Shown here one piece after another: positions 1-10,624 of a stretch of DNA of 64,000 nucleotides. The translations under genes were made by a program, and so were the position numbers. Below the pieces are notes generated by a model, which was not told the DNA's origin, did not search any database, and saw nothing but the letters and a program-made list of their open reading frames with translations. Positions within the stretch are counted from its first letter, which is position 1. The number at the start of each line of letters is the position of its first letter. The DNA is from Nematopogon swammerdamellus (lineage: Eukaryota; Arthropoda; Insecta; Lepidoptera; Adelidae), in the NCBI GenBank assembly GCA_946902875.1, contig OX336340.1, positions 4,113,739-4,177,738 on the forward strand. Direction: 5' to 3'.

Positions 1-565
1 ATATATTTGATTATAAAAGTGTCAAAATATAGCCTAACTTTCATATTTTTTATATGGAAAACTATTAAAAAAATAATTAAAATGAAAACATAGAGGCATC
101 CAGTAGGCTTTTGTTGATTGCAAAAAAAATATATCACTTAAATTGAGGAAGAATAAAGACATGAAAACAGACTTCGCCTGAATGATGATTCACAAATATT
201 TTGTAGGCAGTTAGCTTCTGAGCTGCAATTGTCCTTTTCACACAATTCGGGGTGTGAGGGGGGAACTACTCATGGACAGCCCACTAATACAGAAACATAT
301 TACGTGATGTAATAGTGAAGTTCATTTCATTATCGATATATTTTCTGTAGGGCTGGGATGGATTTTATCGATGTAATAAAATCTAAATAAGCATCTACGA
401 GTATGTAAGTCTACTTACTACTAGTCAAAGAACAAACAAAAGATATTTAATTAGGTGGTGGGCCATATCAAAATTTAGTTTTTGTAATATAAAAGAAAAA
501 TTCAGCTTTTTTGCTGAATTTTAATAAGATACTTTTTTAATAATTCGAAAAGGTCTATTTTCTGA
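1..565. other. AT-rich stretch, nothing recognised
   Basis: AT-rich sequence with no convincing open reading frame, RNA gene or repeat boundary. Confidence 0.5.
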
Positions 566-660
566 AATATCATCATCATCATCAGCCTGTATCGGTCCAC
601 TGCTGGACATAGGCCTCTCCCAAGGCACGCCACCACACGCAGTCTTCCGCTCTTCAATAT
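566..660 (-). repeat. 3' end of an RTE-like LINE
   Basis: The stretch starts with (ATC)n and continues into a sequence that on the minus strand reads like the common RTE-type tail (gaggcctatgtccagcagtgg followed by GATGATGAT). A related fragment lies near 33830. Assigning it to RTE is knowledge-based inference; only the tail is present. Confidence 0.45.
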
Positions 661-690
661 CAAGTATTAAATTTGAACCTTCACAAAACG

Positions 691-923
691 GTCGTTCAGA
701 AAAAGCTACTACACAATTCCCCAGCCTCATGAAGTACCTGGAGACGAATGGTCTCATCAGCGATCGGCAATACGGCTTCCGGCCAAAACGATCAGCTGGT
801 GATCTCCTAGCGTATATCACTCGTCTTTGGGGTGAATCGCTTGAAGATCATGGTCAAGAATCCTTGGCAAGTGGCCTTGATATTGCCAAGGCATTTGACC
901 GGGTTTGGCACAAGTCGCTCTTA
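691..923 (+). pseudogene. Non-LTR reverse transcriptase fragment
   Basis: The plus strand encodes part of a LINE reverse transcriptase. The palm segment YGFRPKRSAGDLL is followed by GLDIAKAFDRVWH, which holds the first catalytic aspartate. Coding similarity stops abruptly at about 923, where T-rich DNA follows. Both ends are missing, so this is a dead fragment, probably of the Jockey/R1 group. Confidence 0.75.
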
Positions 924-930
924 TTAATTT

Positions 931-2302
931 ATTTTTATTTTTTCGCTTTAATTTTTTTTTCTCTTATACCAAGTCGCATTAGCATATAATTATTATATAA
1001 CAAAGAACCCCAGACCATGCCTAACGTATGCCAGAAACACCGAAAGGTAATCTCGTTTGGTATAGAAGTTACAGCTAGGTACGTAAGTTTTTTCGTTAGG
1101 GTTGTCACAAATGTTCGGGCTAAGTTTGGCCGAACATTTTTAACAACTAAATCAAATGAAATGAAATTTAATGAACAAAAGAATTATTACACAAGAGTTG
1201 ACAAACAAAAACAAATATGAAAAACATCAGTACACTATATTATATTACAATATCTAAGAATCTATTAATATAAACTGTGAAAGTGATAGACTATACAAAT
1301 TTATCTATGTTTAAAGTAACCAAGAGCTCAAATAGATAAAGAAAATGACTTTGAGGGCGTATTCAAATATAAGCGTATAGTGACTCGCCGACTGTGAGCG
1401 TGCTGACTGTGAGCTATAAGAAGCGATTAGTCGGCCTCAGGTCAGTGAGCTGAATGAGCATATGTATTGTGTAATTACATTGTAACGTAGTAGTCTGCGG
1501 TAGCCAGAGAGAGCGAAACTGACTGGCGGCTTAGTTTACAAGTATAGCCGTTTTAATTTTGGCAGCTGTCATTCGAAATGAAGATCTTGACGAGATCTAT
1601 CATTTATCCCATCACACTAGTAGTCTAGATTTTTTTACAAAAATACAAAATAAATAAAAAATTAAATTATATATTTTTTTTTTCAAGTATGTATATGCAT
1701 ACACTAACCCCATTTTAACTATTCCCACTGCAAAATAAAGATGACTCTCAACTCGCGTAAAGAAAAATAAAAAAATCATAACTCCCAAATTTTTCACTTT
1801 ATTCAAACAATAAAAAAAACATCCCCAGATATTGAGTCAATCTACAATATAAAAATATAGAAGTTTAAAATATATAGTATTTAGAAATATGTTAAAAAGT
1901 GCCCTTTTTAAACCCCCTAAAAACGGCAATTTTAAGCGGTTTTTTGCGATTTTCTCAAAAACTCCCAAACTTTTAAAATTGTTTTTCCACCATCCGTAGC
2001 CCTAATCGATACGCGTCATTTGACATCCTAAATATTTACGTATCCGTAAAACTCACAACACCAGGTCGAATTCGCACTCTCGGTGGAAATCGGGGACTAT
2101 ACTGAAGCGATTGAAAAGACATTTTAAATGTTAAAATAAAATGTGTTAGAACATTTCACACACCACGAGTATTATCGAATTTCGGAGATTTCATATTTAT
2201 TTACATTTATTTTGGACAAAATAAGCCTGTACTATGCTATGCCTGTGCCTGACCTTCGCAGGCAGGCATACTATCAAAAAAAGAAAATGTGCAGTTTTCT
2301 GG
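931..2302. other. Intergenic, no gene seen
   Basis: AT-rich sequence. Short open frames here lack motifs or coding character. A run near 1911-1980 (CCCTTTTTAAACC and neighbours) looks repeat-derived but was not assigned. Confidence 0.4.
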
Positions 2303-2362
2303 TTCGGATTCCACGTAAAACTGTAGGTCCCTTCCCTTTTTATTACCGTACTAGGTGGTAGG
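2303..2362 (+). repeat. Fragment of the 5S/tRNA-type SINE family
   Basis: The B-box-like GGTTCGGATTCC, the CACGTAAAACTGTAGGTCCC stretch and the CTAGGTGGTAGG motif match the middle of the family described at 36382-36757. Both ends are missing. Confidence 0.7.
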
Positions 2363-2370
2363 ATTTTTTC

Positions 2371-3470
2371 ATAGATAGAAAGCGCGACATGTGGCGCCGA
2401 GCCACCCATAGTGTGTCTAACGACGCCCATGGACATTCGGTGGTACGCGGGGGTTGCGAATGCCATGCCGGCCTGACAGGTGCCTATTCACGCCTCTCTT
2501 GAAGGACCCGAGACTGTACTTGGGGGGAAATATGTGGGCAGGGAGAGCGTTCCAGAGTTTACTAGTTCTGTGGAGGATAGATTTGCAGCACCGATTTATA
2601 CGCATCCGTGGTAAGTCCAGCGTATAGGGATGCAATCTCTGCCCAGTGCGCGTTGTGCGGAGGTGGAAAGGGGACGGCGGGATTGCGTTAAACAACTCCT
2701 CCGAGCATTCCCCATGGAATAAGCGATAGAACAAACTTAGGGCGCCGACATCCCTACGGAGTTGCAGGGGTTCTAGATCGCGGGATACGTCGGGGTCACC
2801 CACTAGTCGCAAAGCTCGACGCTGGATCGAATCCAAAGGCGAAAGCTGATATTTAGCTGAGCCATCCCACAAGGCGAGCAGTACTCCAAGCAGGACCTAA
2901 TCTGCGTTTTATAAAAAAGCAGCCTGGTTGTTTGACTCTAGGTACGCCATGAGCTGTGCATTGATAATGCGCTCCATCACCTTGCAGAGTAGGGAGGTAA
3001 TCGCTATACGTCGGTAGTTCGACGGGTTTGAGCGGTCGACCTTTTTGGGAACTGCTTGAACAAACGCAGATTTCCAGGCTGCCGGCACACGGCAAGTGGA
3101 GTAAGAGAGGCGGAAAAGGCGCGTCAGTACTGGAGACAGCTCCGTAGCACACCGTTTCAGCACCAATGCAGGAATCCTGTCCGGCCCACTCGTCTTCCTG
3201 GTGTCTAGGGAGAGAAGCTTTGCCCGCACAGTTTGTTGTCGGAACTGTACTCCCGGCATGGAGTTCTTACACCTAGTTATGGATGGATGGATGGCACCCC
3301 CATCGTCCAGGTTAGAGTTCCCCGCAAAGAGACACAGACACCAGTAAGTCGGCCTTCTCTTTTGCGGAGTGAGCAAGTGAGCCCCCAGGACATTGCAGAG
3401 GCGGAAGTGAGGAGCGGCAGAAATTCGACTCGACAGATTTGGCGAGAGATCAAAACTCACGGCTCCCAGT
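2371..3470 (-). pseudogene. Jockey-like LINE ORF2, 3' half, broken
   Basis: The minus strand encodes the reverse transcriptase and C-terminal region of a non-LTR retrotransposon. Positions 3460-2909 hold the first RT blocks (KTSGPDRIPALVLK, then SNYRRIAITSLLCKVMERI). Positions 2872-2417 hold the C-terminal part (LDSIQRRALRLVGDP and LWNALPAHIFPPKYSLGSF). The two pieces are in different frames, and the catalytic YxDD region between them is absent, so a deletion or frameshift lies near 2880-2910. The sequence from 2371 to 2416 matches 3' tails of related copies at 26270 and 57060. The element cannot encode an active enzyme. Confidence 0.8.
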
Positions 3471-3569
3471 TGGGTGCTGGTTCAGCCTGTCGCCAACTCT
3501 GCCGATAGGGGTCCCGGCGGCCACTTCCGGGGCGGACCGGGGGCCCTTCCGTCTTTCGTGTCGGTGCAC

Positions 3570-3736
3570 CACCAACAGATCGATTATTCGAGCACTTGAG
3601 TAGAGCGGCAGACGAAGTGCAAGTCCGGTTTTCCTTCGCGAATATGGTTCTGCTCGGAGATTTTAATGCCCACCACGAGGTGTGGCTAGGCTCCGGGAGA
3701 ACTGACTTGGCGGGGAGAGCCGCCAAGTCAGTTCTC
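3570..3736 (+). pseudogene. LINE endonuclease fragment in opposite orientation
   Basis: The plus strand reads LLGDFNAHHEVWLGS followed by TDLAG, the typical core of an APE-type LINE endonuclease. It faces the neighbouring RT fragment, so it is either an inverted part of the same insertion or a separate piece. The frame stops at 3736, inside a foldback. Confidence 0.7.
3697..3736. repeat. 17-bp perfect foldback at a LINE junction
   Basis: Arms 3697-3713 and 3720-3736 are exact inverted copies around a 6-bp loop. The left arm belongs to endonuclease coding sequence, so the right arm is a reversed copy of it. Confidence 0.85.
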
Positions 3737-4039
3737 TGACGATTGTACTTTTTTTGGCCAAAAGATGGGTCAGGGCGAAGTCGTCGTGCGCCACGTAGAC
3801 GCACGCACACAGAGACAAGTGAGCTCGGGCGGGTGGTATGTTTGTGTGCGTGACCAGCGGCGCCGCCCACAGCGACAGCAATAAGATGAAGGAAATCCTA
3901 AATTTGAAAACGGTTCGCAGTACACGATGCTCTTAATGGTGTCATTCATTTTATTCGGTTTGGCGGCGCCAACCTCGCCAACTGAGAGGAGTCGCCGCTG
4001 GTGAGAGGTGCCTATCCCGTTGCCCTTTAGCACGGCATC

Positions 4040-4110
4040 TCATGATCTCATCATTAGTCGCCTTCTTGGTTGCATTTTACGACATGCACGGGGAGAGATG
4101 CTATAGGTAG
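4040..4110 (-). repeat. Fragment of the GTGTGGGGCCGGTAC-headed repeat
   Basis: TTAGTCGCC, TTTTACGACATGCACGGGG and AGAGATGC match the minus orientation of the repeat head found complete at 41508 and 51908. Confidence 0.6.
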
Positions 4111-4277
4111 GTATTATGTTTGGCGAAAACAAAATTCCATAAAAAAATTCGATAGAAAAAAATTGCAACGTACAATAAAACCTAAATAAATACTTTAAAT
4201 GAGATCATTAACTTCCCTTATCAACTGATCTCAATGCAAAGCAGGTTCTGTGTTTTTTACATAAAAAAAAAAAACAT

Positions 4278-4436
4278 TGAACGGACTTAAACCCTAAAAA
4301 AGTATCAAATAATATTTTGATCTTGAGTAGAAGGCGGTACTAAAGCACAAAAGGGTCCATCTACAGGTGTGTTTTAGTATCGCCTTCTACTTAAGATCAA
4401 AATATTAAAATATTTTTAGGGTTTGAAGTCCGTTCA
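4278..4436. repeat. Short foldback MITE
   Basis: The ends TGAACGGACTT and AAGTCCGTTCA begin near-perfect inverted arms of about 65-70 bp, including GATCTTGAGTAGAAGGCGGTA and its complement. No coding sequence is present. Confidence 0.8.
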
Positions 4437-4490
4437 AAAGATTTCCATCCGTTCAAAAGATTCCCATTTTTCTAGCGTCATACGCGTCTT

Positions 4491-4770
4491 CACCGGCCAA
4501 GTGCGAGTCGAACGCGCGCACCGAGGTTTCCGTATCGCCATGTCATGGTCAGCGCCACTCACGCCATCTATGGCGTGTTTATGAAATGCTTCATATTAGT
4601 TAAAATTCATGATTAGTTAAAATGCTTCACACTCATTTCGGTAGATGGCGCGCTATGTATTACGGGCTCCCATTACGGTTCAAGAGATACTGACCTCGGA
4701 CAGACAGACAGACAGACAGACGGCGTAGGCTTATTAAAAGGGTCCCGTACCGGATATGGAACCCTAAAAA
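4491..4770 (+). repeat. Dispersed repeat, CGGCCAAGTGCGAGTC family
   Basis: Starts at CACCGGCCAAGTGCGAGTCG and ends at GGAACCCTAAAAA after an (AGAC)n run and GGCGTAGGCTTA. Related copies lie at 5559, 46108, 54337 and 61848, and a short piece at 55880 on the other strand. The family is widespread in Lepidoptera; its class is not decided here. Confidence 0.75.
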
Positions 4771-5405
4771 CGCACCTCTGTAAGAACTTTTTCAGCCGGG
4801 TAGCAGAATGTAAGAAGGCGGAACATGTGCGACACAGCCAGGGCGAAGCATGAGATCTGTAATCATAGCACCAGATATATTGAATTGTTGTGGACCAGTT
4901 ATGTGCAAACAAAGACATGATGGACAATGACTTTTAATCAAGTTCATAAGATACAAATTCCCAAATTACATACACTAGGGATGGGCCGACTAGTCGGGAA
5001 AGCCGAATATTCAGTATCTTTTGTAGTCGGAGATTATTCGGCAAAATATGCCGATTATAATCGGCGCATAATAAATGAAATATAAACACAACAATTTATG
5101 TTTGTCTTATAATTTCTAAAAAATATTCAAGTGTATCTAAAGTTACAGTCTTAAAACATTTTCAAATGACCACAGCAAGCACAAAACCACAGATTACTAA
5201 ACGGGCTCACGCACTCTATGTACTTGCGCGCGATAACTACCTACCGCCGCGCCGACCGGACCGCCGGCGATCCATAATTCATTGGGCTGCCGACAGCCGC
5301 GTGGAGCTAACCTATACGTGAGCGCGCGCTCACGCTACTGCTTCGTACGGTCGTACCTACCTATATCCAAAGAGTTTCTTTGCCTATGTCTTAATTCAAG
5401 TTGAC

Positions 5406-5522
5406 ATGGCTTCTGTTAATAGTGGCAGTGGCAATTTATGTGCAGTAGATGGATGTAAATCCAGCAAGAGGAGAGATAAAAATCTCTCTTTTTTCCATTT
5501 ACCTGCTGATGAAGAAATGTGA
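5406..5522 (+). CDS. THAP zinc-finger N-terminus (partial)
   Basis: A 38-residue frame from ATG 5406 reads LCAVDGCKSSKR and then LSFFHLPADEE. This is the start of a C2CH THAP finger: Cys-x4-Cys and the downstream FHxxP box are present, but the distal Cys/His ligands are not. It stops at TGA 5520-5522, but a possible splice donor (GTGAAT) overlaps that stop, so this may be a first exon. THAP domains are DNA-binding modules of P-element-type transposases and host regulators. No continuing exon was found. Confidence 0.6.
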   Translation: MASVNSGSGNLCAVDGCKSSKRRDKNLSFFHLPADEEM

Positions 5523-5558
5523 ATATATTGTTTTTGTTGAGCAATAATTACCTATTCT

Positions 5559-5765
5559 AAAAAACCGGACAAGTGCGAGTCGGACTCGCACACGAAGGGT
5601 TCCGTACCACCGTACAAGATTTAACACTATGTAGGTACTTTATTTTTTATATTTTTACTATTTCTTGTTATAGCGGTAATAGAAATACAGCCCGCTGACA
5701 GACGGACGGACGGCGGGGCTTAGTAATATGGTCCCGTGGCACCCTTTGGTACGGAACACTAAAAA
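5559..5765 (+). repeat. Dispersed repeat, CGGCCAAGTGCGAGTC family
   Basis: Starts ACCGGACAAGTGCGAGTCGG, has a GACGGACGGACGGCGG block, and ends GTACGGAACACTAAAAA. It is nested in the transposon remnant 4975-7013. Confidence 0.7.
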
Positions 5766-7015
5766 TGGTAGGTAGATAGGTATTTTGGTTTATGTTGTGT
5801 TTCGCTTGAGTTTCGGTATGTTCGATATATCTGTCTGTTTGTCTATCACAGTCACTTTACGATTTGTGTGCATACAGCTGACATTTTCTGGTTGTTAAGG
5901 CAATTGTAAGACTACGTACGACGCAACGGAACGGAAAACAACGTCCGTGAAGATGGGGGTCGTCATTTGAAAATGGAGGGGGGGGGGAGGTGTATTTATT
6001 TATTTGGTTTTCTACAAGTAGGACACAACATAACATAAAATAACACAGGTTTGCAGATGATTGTAACGTGACGTAGGAGGACAGTCTGGCCAAAACTGAC
6101 GTCATTCTTACAAATACGAATAATCCCAAAATATGACATATTAATTCTAGCTGTGCACGCGCGGCGCGCGACACTTTAAAGAAACCTAGCGGCATGTGCT
6201 AGCGGCGCGTTCATCTGCTTTATAGCAAACGTCGGCTTCCTTTGACTCTTTTTGTTGGTAGATGTATTTTTAATCTATACCGAATAAAATCGGTTAGATA
6301 AGCATGCGTACAGGTAACAATAATAACATTACAGGGGTAGTAGGTAGGTAGGATTACCTGAAGTATTTTCGGGCTGAACTAATTTCTTATATATTTTAAC
6401 GAGGGCGAAGCCGCGGGCTAAAACTAGTAGTAGCCTATATGTTAAACAAAAAAAAAATTGGTACCTATCTAACAGTAAAAAAACATTTTTAAATCTATGC
6501 TGCAGCTCGCGAACAAACATTCACACATATTTCCTCTTTACAATATAATAATATTAAAGATTGTGTAATGCATTGATATTTTTATCGAAAGTAGCAGCCC
6601 TAACGTCACCGAATTTGCTTCAAGGCCCCGCGTCCGCACGCAGCTGCAAAGCAATAATCACTGTACGCTCTTTCGTTTAGGTACATTTTCGCACGCAGCG
6701 ACTGGCGTCGTAAAAGTTTAGGCTATTAAAGCCGAAGGTACGTAACTTTTTCCATGGAGAGATTCATCTGTTACGAAGTAACTATTACAAAACGTGCAGT
6801 TGAAAATGTAAACCAAACTCGTCACAACATGCACTGCGTGGCCGCACGATGGCCCGTGCGCATGCGTGAGCAAGCCGAGTGGGGACGAAATAGTTCGAAG
6901 ACCAGCGACAGACGGGTATTAGAATGATCGGCATTGCCGAATAGTCGGTAATTTGAAAACCGATTAGTCGGCTAGTCGGCCAATACCATAGTCGGCTCAT
7001 CTCTAATACATAGGC

Positions 7016-7150
7016 ACCATCGCGCTGAATCCCGACAATCGGGGTAAGTAGAGTCTGACATAAGAGTAGTCCGTGTTGTGCTGCGAGAACTCGAGTAAAT
7101 TGGAGCACAACACCGAACGCCCACGTTTAGCTAAATATTAGGACAAGATC
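7016..7150 (+). repeat. Repeat with CCCGACAATCGGGG / GCACAACACCG motifs
   Basis: CGCTGAATCCCGACAATCGG, GTGTTGTGCTG, GCACAACACCG and AGGACAAGATCAAGC recur in the same order near 46750-46890 and in part at 37540-37620 and 39740-39830. Confidence 0.6.
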
Positions 7151-7317
7151 AAGCCACAAGTTACAAAGTCACTTACGACTGGAAGATACCCAAATTCTCA
7201 GACAAAAACTATTTTCTAAATGAATCTTTCAAGAAAATGGATAGAAGTAAAACTCCACGAGCATGGATGAAAAACACTCAGTCTGTTCGACAGGTGCAGG
7301 TACTGATAATAATCATG

Positions 7318-7545
7318 GACGCTGCTCGGATGAACTTGCATCCATTATTCCTTGCCATCCAACTTATCTCCGCAGCACTCGCCGCCAGAGAAACTGAACG
7401 CACTTTTGTTAATGACATTGGGCTTTTGACGAACCATTCGTTTCTCAAAATCGTTCCTCAGTCGCACCGCCAGGGTGTGGAATTGTTCACCGGCGAGTGT
7501 GCTCCTCGATATTTTCTACCTGGGAGTCTTCAAATGTCGTATTGA
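7318..7545 (+). pseudogene. LINE reverse transcriptase C-terminal fragment
   Basis: The plus strand resembles, with frame breaks, the C-terminal LINE segment found in opposite orientation at 7834-8215 (shared VNDIGLLTNHSFLK-like and GVFK-like blocks). The two face each other as an imperfect inverted pair. Confidence 0.55.
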
Positions 7546-7833
7546 CAAGCTGGATAGCGCTTATATAAGTCCGCAAATCTGCTGGTTTGGTGTCTCACTG
7601 AGCGTGCTCTCGCGAGTTAATGTGGATTTGGCTATTTCGGGTACCTACCTCTGGTCCCTCTGCAGTGGTTTTCGGTTTTTTTTATATTTTTTTTATGTAA
7701 ACCAGCATGGGTGGATTTGTCGAGAGACCAATGGTGCAGTCGACAGAGCCAAAATCACCTCTCCTCGCGAAACCACGCTCAGTTAGGTGCCATGCCAGCA
7801 GATTTGCGGACTGTTGCTAGGCTGTCTAGCCCG

Positions 7834-8215
7834 TTAATACGACGCTTGAAGACACCAGGTTAAAGGATTCAGGAAATTCACTCGCCGGAAGACAGTTCCA
7901 CACTCTAGCGGTGCGAAAAGAAACGATTTAGAGAACCGATGGGTTCTCAAAAGCCCAATGTCAACAACAAAAGGATGCTGAGTCTCTCTGCGAGGAGTCA
8001 TGCGGAGATAGGACGGGTGGCAGGGAATAAGGGATGCTAGTTCCACAGAGCAGCGTCCGTGATAGTATCTGTAAAACAGACTAAGCTAACCCACAAATCG
8101 TCTGTGACTCAGGGACTCCAGAACATCTGTGAGTTTCGGGTCACCAACAAGACGGATGGCTCGGCGCTGTATCGAGTCCAGGACGCAAGCAAGGTTTTCC
8201 TACAAAGGTACGTCT
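7834..8215 (-). pseudogene. LINE reverse transcriptase C-terminal fragment
   Basis: The minus strand reads LDSIQRRAIRLVGDP at about 8190-8145, then, after a stop near 8080, PSYLRMTPRRETQHPFVVDI and GLLRTHRFSKSF. This is the usual tail of Jockey/CR1-type ORF2 proteins. It contains a stop codon and lacks the catalytic core. Confidence 0.7.
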
Positions 8216-8838
8216 CTTAAATGATGTCGGGAAGGAGTCGTACAGTTGATTAACCCATTTGAAATCAGGGTGACGTTAAGCATTGTTTAAATGTTATAAA
8301 GTTCATCTCACCGTCCCCAAAGTTCCGTCGAACGCCAGCAGAGTGATGGTGGAGAATACCATCGTATAGAGGGGCAGAAAGAAGTTCTGCGGCCCGTAAA
8401 CGTAGCGAAGGCGATTCAAACATCTGGAATTGAGGTGCTGTATTAAAAGGTCAGTTTTCGATGTTGGACATGATTTGGTGATCCTTTCCTAAGGCATAAA
8501 ACCTCGATTACTTCGAAAAAAAAATCGAGGGAGTCTGCATGCACACATGCAGCCGTCAAACTTAGTTCGTGAATTTGATGTTTGCGCAGTTTGAAAAAAA
8601 AAAATTCGTAAGAAAAATTTTCAACTTTTGTAGCCCATATTGCCCCACCTAGGCTTCATACAAGGTTTTGTTTGAAGTATCTAATAAAGTTAAAACCTTA
8701 TGCAGCGTTAACGATCAAAGCGCGAGAGGTGTTTGAAGTTTGCGTGTTTTCGCATTTTTCTTCTTGAAGGGCTGATTTAGGCCAGAAGGGATGGAATGAC
8801 AAAATAAAAATGTATTACGTATTTGAAGTCGTCAGATG
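8216..8838. other. Unassigned sequence left of the Polinton
   Basis: No gene or clear repeat boundary recognised. This is the pre-insertion flank of the Polinton. Confidence 0.4.
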
Positions 8839-8844
8839 AATCTT
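8839..8844. repeat. Polinton target-site duplication, left
   Basis: AATCTT directly precedes the AG end of the element and is repeated exactly at 26158-26163. Six bp is the usual Polinton duplication length. Confidence 0.95.
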
Positions 8845-9558
8845 AGTAGGGTATGTAGGGGGCTCCGAGCACACACTCGTGATTTTTCTAAGTCCGAGAA
8901 TCAGGGGGCGTGGCCTAATTTGGGGTGTACGTAGGGCTTCGAAGTCAGGGTTCAGCTCCAGGGTGTCAGGTCAGGGTGCTGCGCCCCATCAATTTGGAGG
9001 GTGTACGTAGGCCTTCGGATTCAGGGTTCAGACTTTCGGATTCAGGATTCAGGCCTTAGGATTCAGGATTCAGGGTTCCAGATTCAGGGTTCAGGTCCAG
9101 GGTGCTAGGTCAGGGTGCTGCGCCCCATCCATTTGAGGCGTACGTAGGCCTTCGGAGTCATGGTTCAGCTCCAGGGTGCTGCACCCCACCAGCATGGTTC
9201 CACATGCACCGAGGCTTCGCCCCTACCCCCTACCCCACCCCGCCCCTACCACCATCCGCCGCCTCTGCCACCCCTCCGCAGTATCGTCCGAGCGCTTCCC
9301 CGCCCCCTGCCTCCCCGCCCGTTCTCCGCGGCTGACTCAGTATCTTTGGAATTTTACCTGTAGAGACGTGACGCCATTTGTCGTGACGTGACATCGGGTG
9401 GCAGGTTTTAACCTGTAGCAACCTGCAGGAACGACTTACCCCCCTACCCATTAAAGATAACGTAACAATGTACTGCGAAATGTATTCATACTCAGCATGA
9501 CTGAGGCATCGTCAGTCAGGTAGGTTGGAGCCTAATGGTGTAGGAATGCAGACATGGC
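8845..9558 (+). repeat. Polinton left terminal inverted repeat
   Basis: Matches the complement of 25449-26157. The outer ~390 bp and inner ~90 bp agree closely, and the middle (about 9240-9460) has diverged strongly. It contains short tandem subrepeats of GGATTCAGG type and three related blocks ending in CGTACGTAGG. Confidence 0.93.
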
Positions 9559-10624
9559 TGACTCAATATCTTTAGAATTTTACCATGATGAAGTCGATGA
9601 GTCACCGAACTCACACTACGTGAGGATACAGGATCTCTCCCGCCTAGTTGGGGTAATTAATACCTAATAAAACGTCAATAAATGTAATTCTCGTTTTAAT
9701 TGGAGTAATTAAAATAATTTTTAGAAATGTTACCGCCTAAGCTTCATATCAGTTTAATAGAGTAGTTAATTGGGGTAATTAATACCTAATAAAAAAAATT
9801 ATTAATTTAGCGTGCCACCCCACCCCCGCTACCCTCCCCACCCCCTGGGCTCCAATTCATGATTCCCGAATCCGGTATCATGCTACCCGAACCTTGAGTC
9901 ATCCACCAACTCTCGGAAATGTTGGCTCGTTGAACGTTTTCTGTAGGCTAAGGGTCTTATCAGGTTAATGGGGATAATTAATAGGTACCTAATAAAACTT
10001 CAATAAATGTAATTCTTGTTTTAATTGGAGCAATCAAAATAATTTTTAGAAATATTACCGCCTAAGTTTCATATCAGTTTAATAGAGTAGTTAATTGGAG
10101 TAATTATTACCTAATAAAAATGTTAATAAATTTAACGTGCTACCCCACCGGCTCCGGCTTCCGGCTGAACAATTGCGCTTGTAAAGCTTCGGCGCCAGGC
10201 CCCATCTCAGGTAGATCCTGCCCGGTCTACCCTTAGGTAGATATGATAATGTAACAATGGTGCTAACTCAAATCAAATAGATAACAGACCAGATGGACGC
10301 CTTAGGTAGATATACCTTTTTCATTCTTCACAAGTGCTCTTTTGTTGGCGGCTAGGTATTGAGTCGGTTGGCAAAAAAAAAATTTCGGATGAACCGACAG
10401 TCCATTAGTTGACTAATACACCTTTTCAAGCATAAAAGAATATGATAAGTTGTTTTAACCATTTCCGCCTAAATGTTTCCCGATATATTGATCCCAACCC
10501 CAATGAGCTATTGTTGCGAGTAATATAAAAGAGAAACTATTTCACTGAGTTGACCATAACGATTGCAGTCTTCAACGCGTTGGGATCCCACAGTATACCT
10601 ATTAGAGTTTCAAGCATAATCATC
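9559..10624. repeat. Polinton left subterminal region with direct repeat
   Basis: Non-coding. Two direct copies of a ~185-bp AT-rich block (9648-9832 and 9966-10149) share TAATTAATACCTAATAAAA, TTTTAGAAAT and CGCCTAAG. A TATAAAA at 10524-10530 lies about 100 bp before the polymerase start. The CAGT-type initiator at the spacing used by the other genes is not present here. Confidence 0.7.

Larger units (their letters stand above)
4975..7013. mobile_element. Degraded DNA transposon with THAP relic
   Basis: The left end TAGGGATGGGCCGACTA is an imperfect inverted match to the right end TAGTCGGCTCATCTCTA, with further CGACTAGTCGG-type subrepeats inside both ends. The interior holds a THAP-domain start (5406), a nested repeat (5559-5765), and, at 5205-5350 and 6625-6790, the two halves of the ~295-bp MITE that is solo at 33482, 34380 and 38645. 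A clean target duplication is not visible. A P-like or hAT-like origin is inferred from the THAP start and the ends. Confidence 0.55.

Noticed and set aside
9102..9451. Proline-rich open frames in the left inverted repeat
   Set aside because: C-rich low-complexity sequence, several overlapping frames, no conservation pattern; the right repeat differs there.
10550..10624. Extra N-terminal coding upstream of the polymerase ATG
   Set aside because: The frame is open only because it starts at TTG; there is no ATG before 10625.
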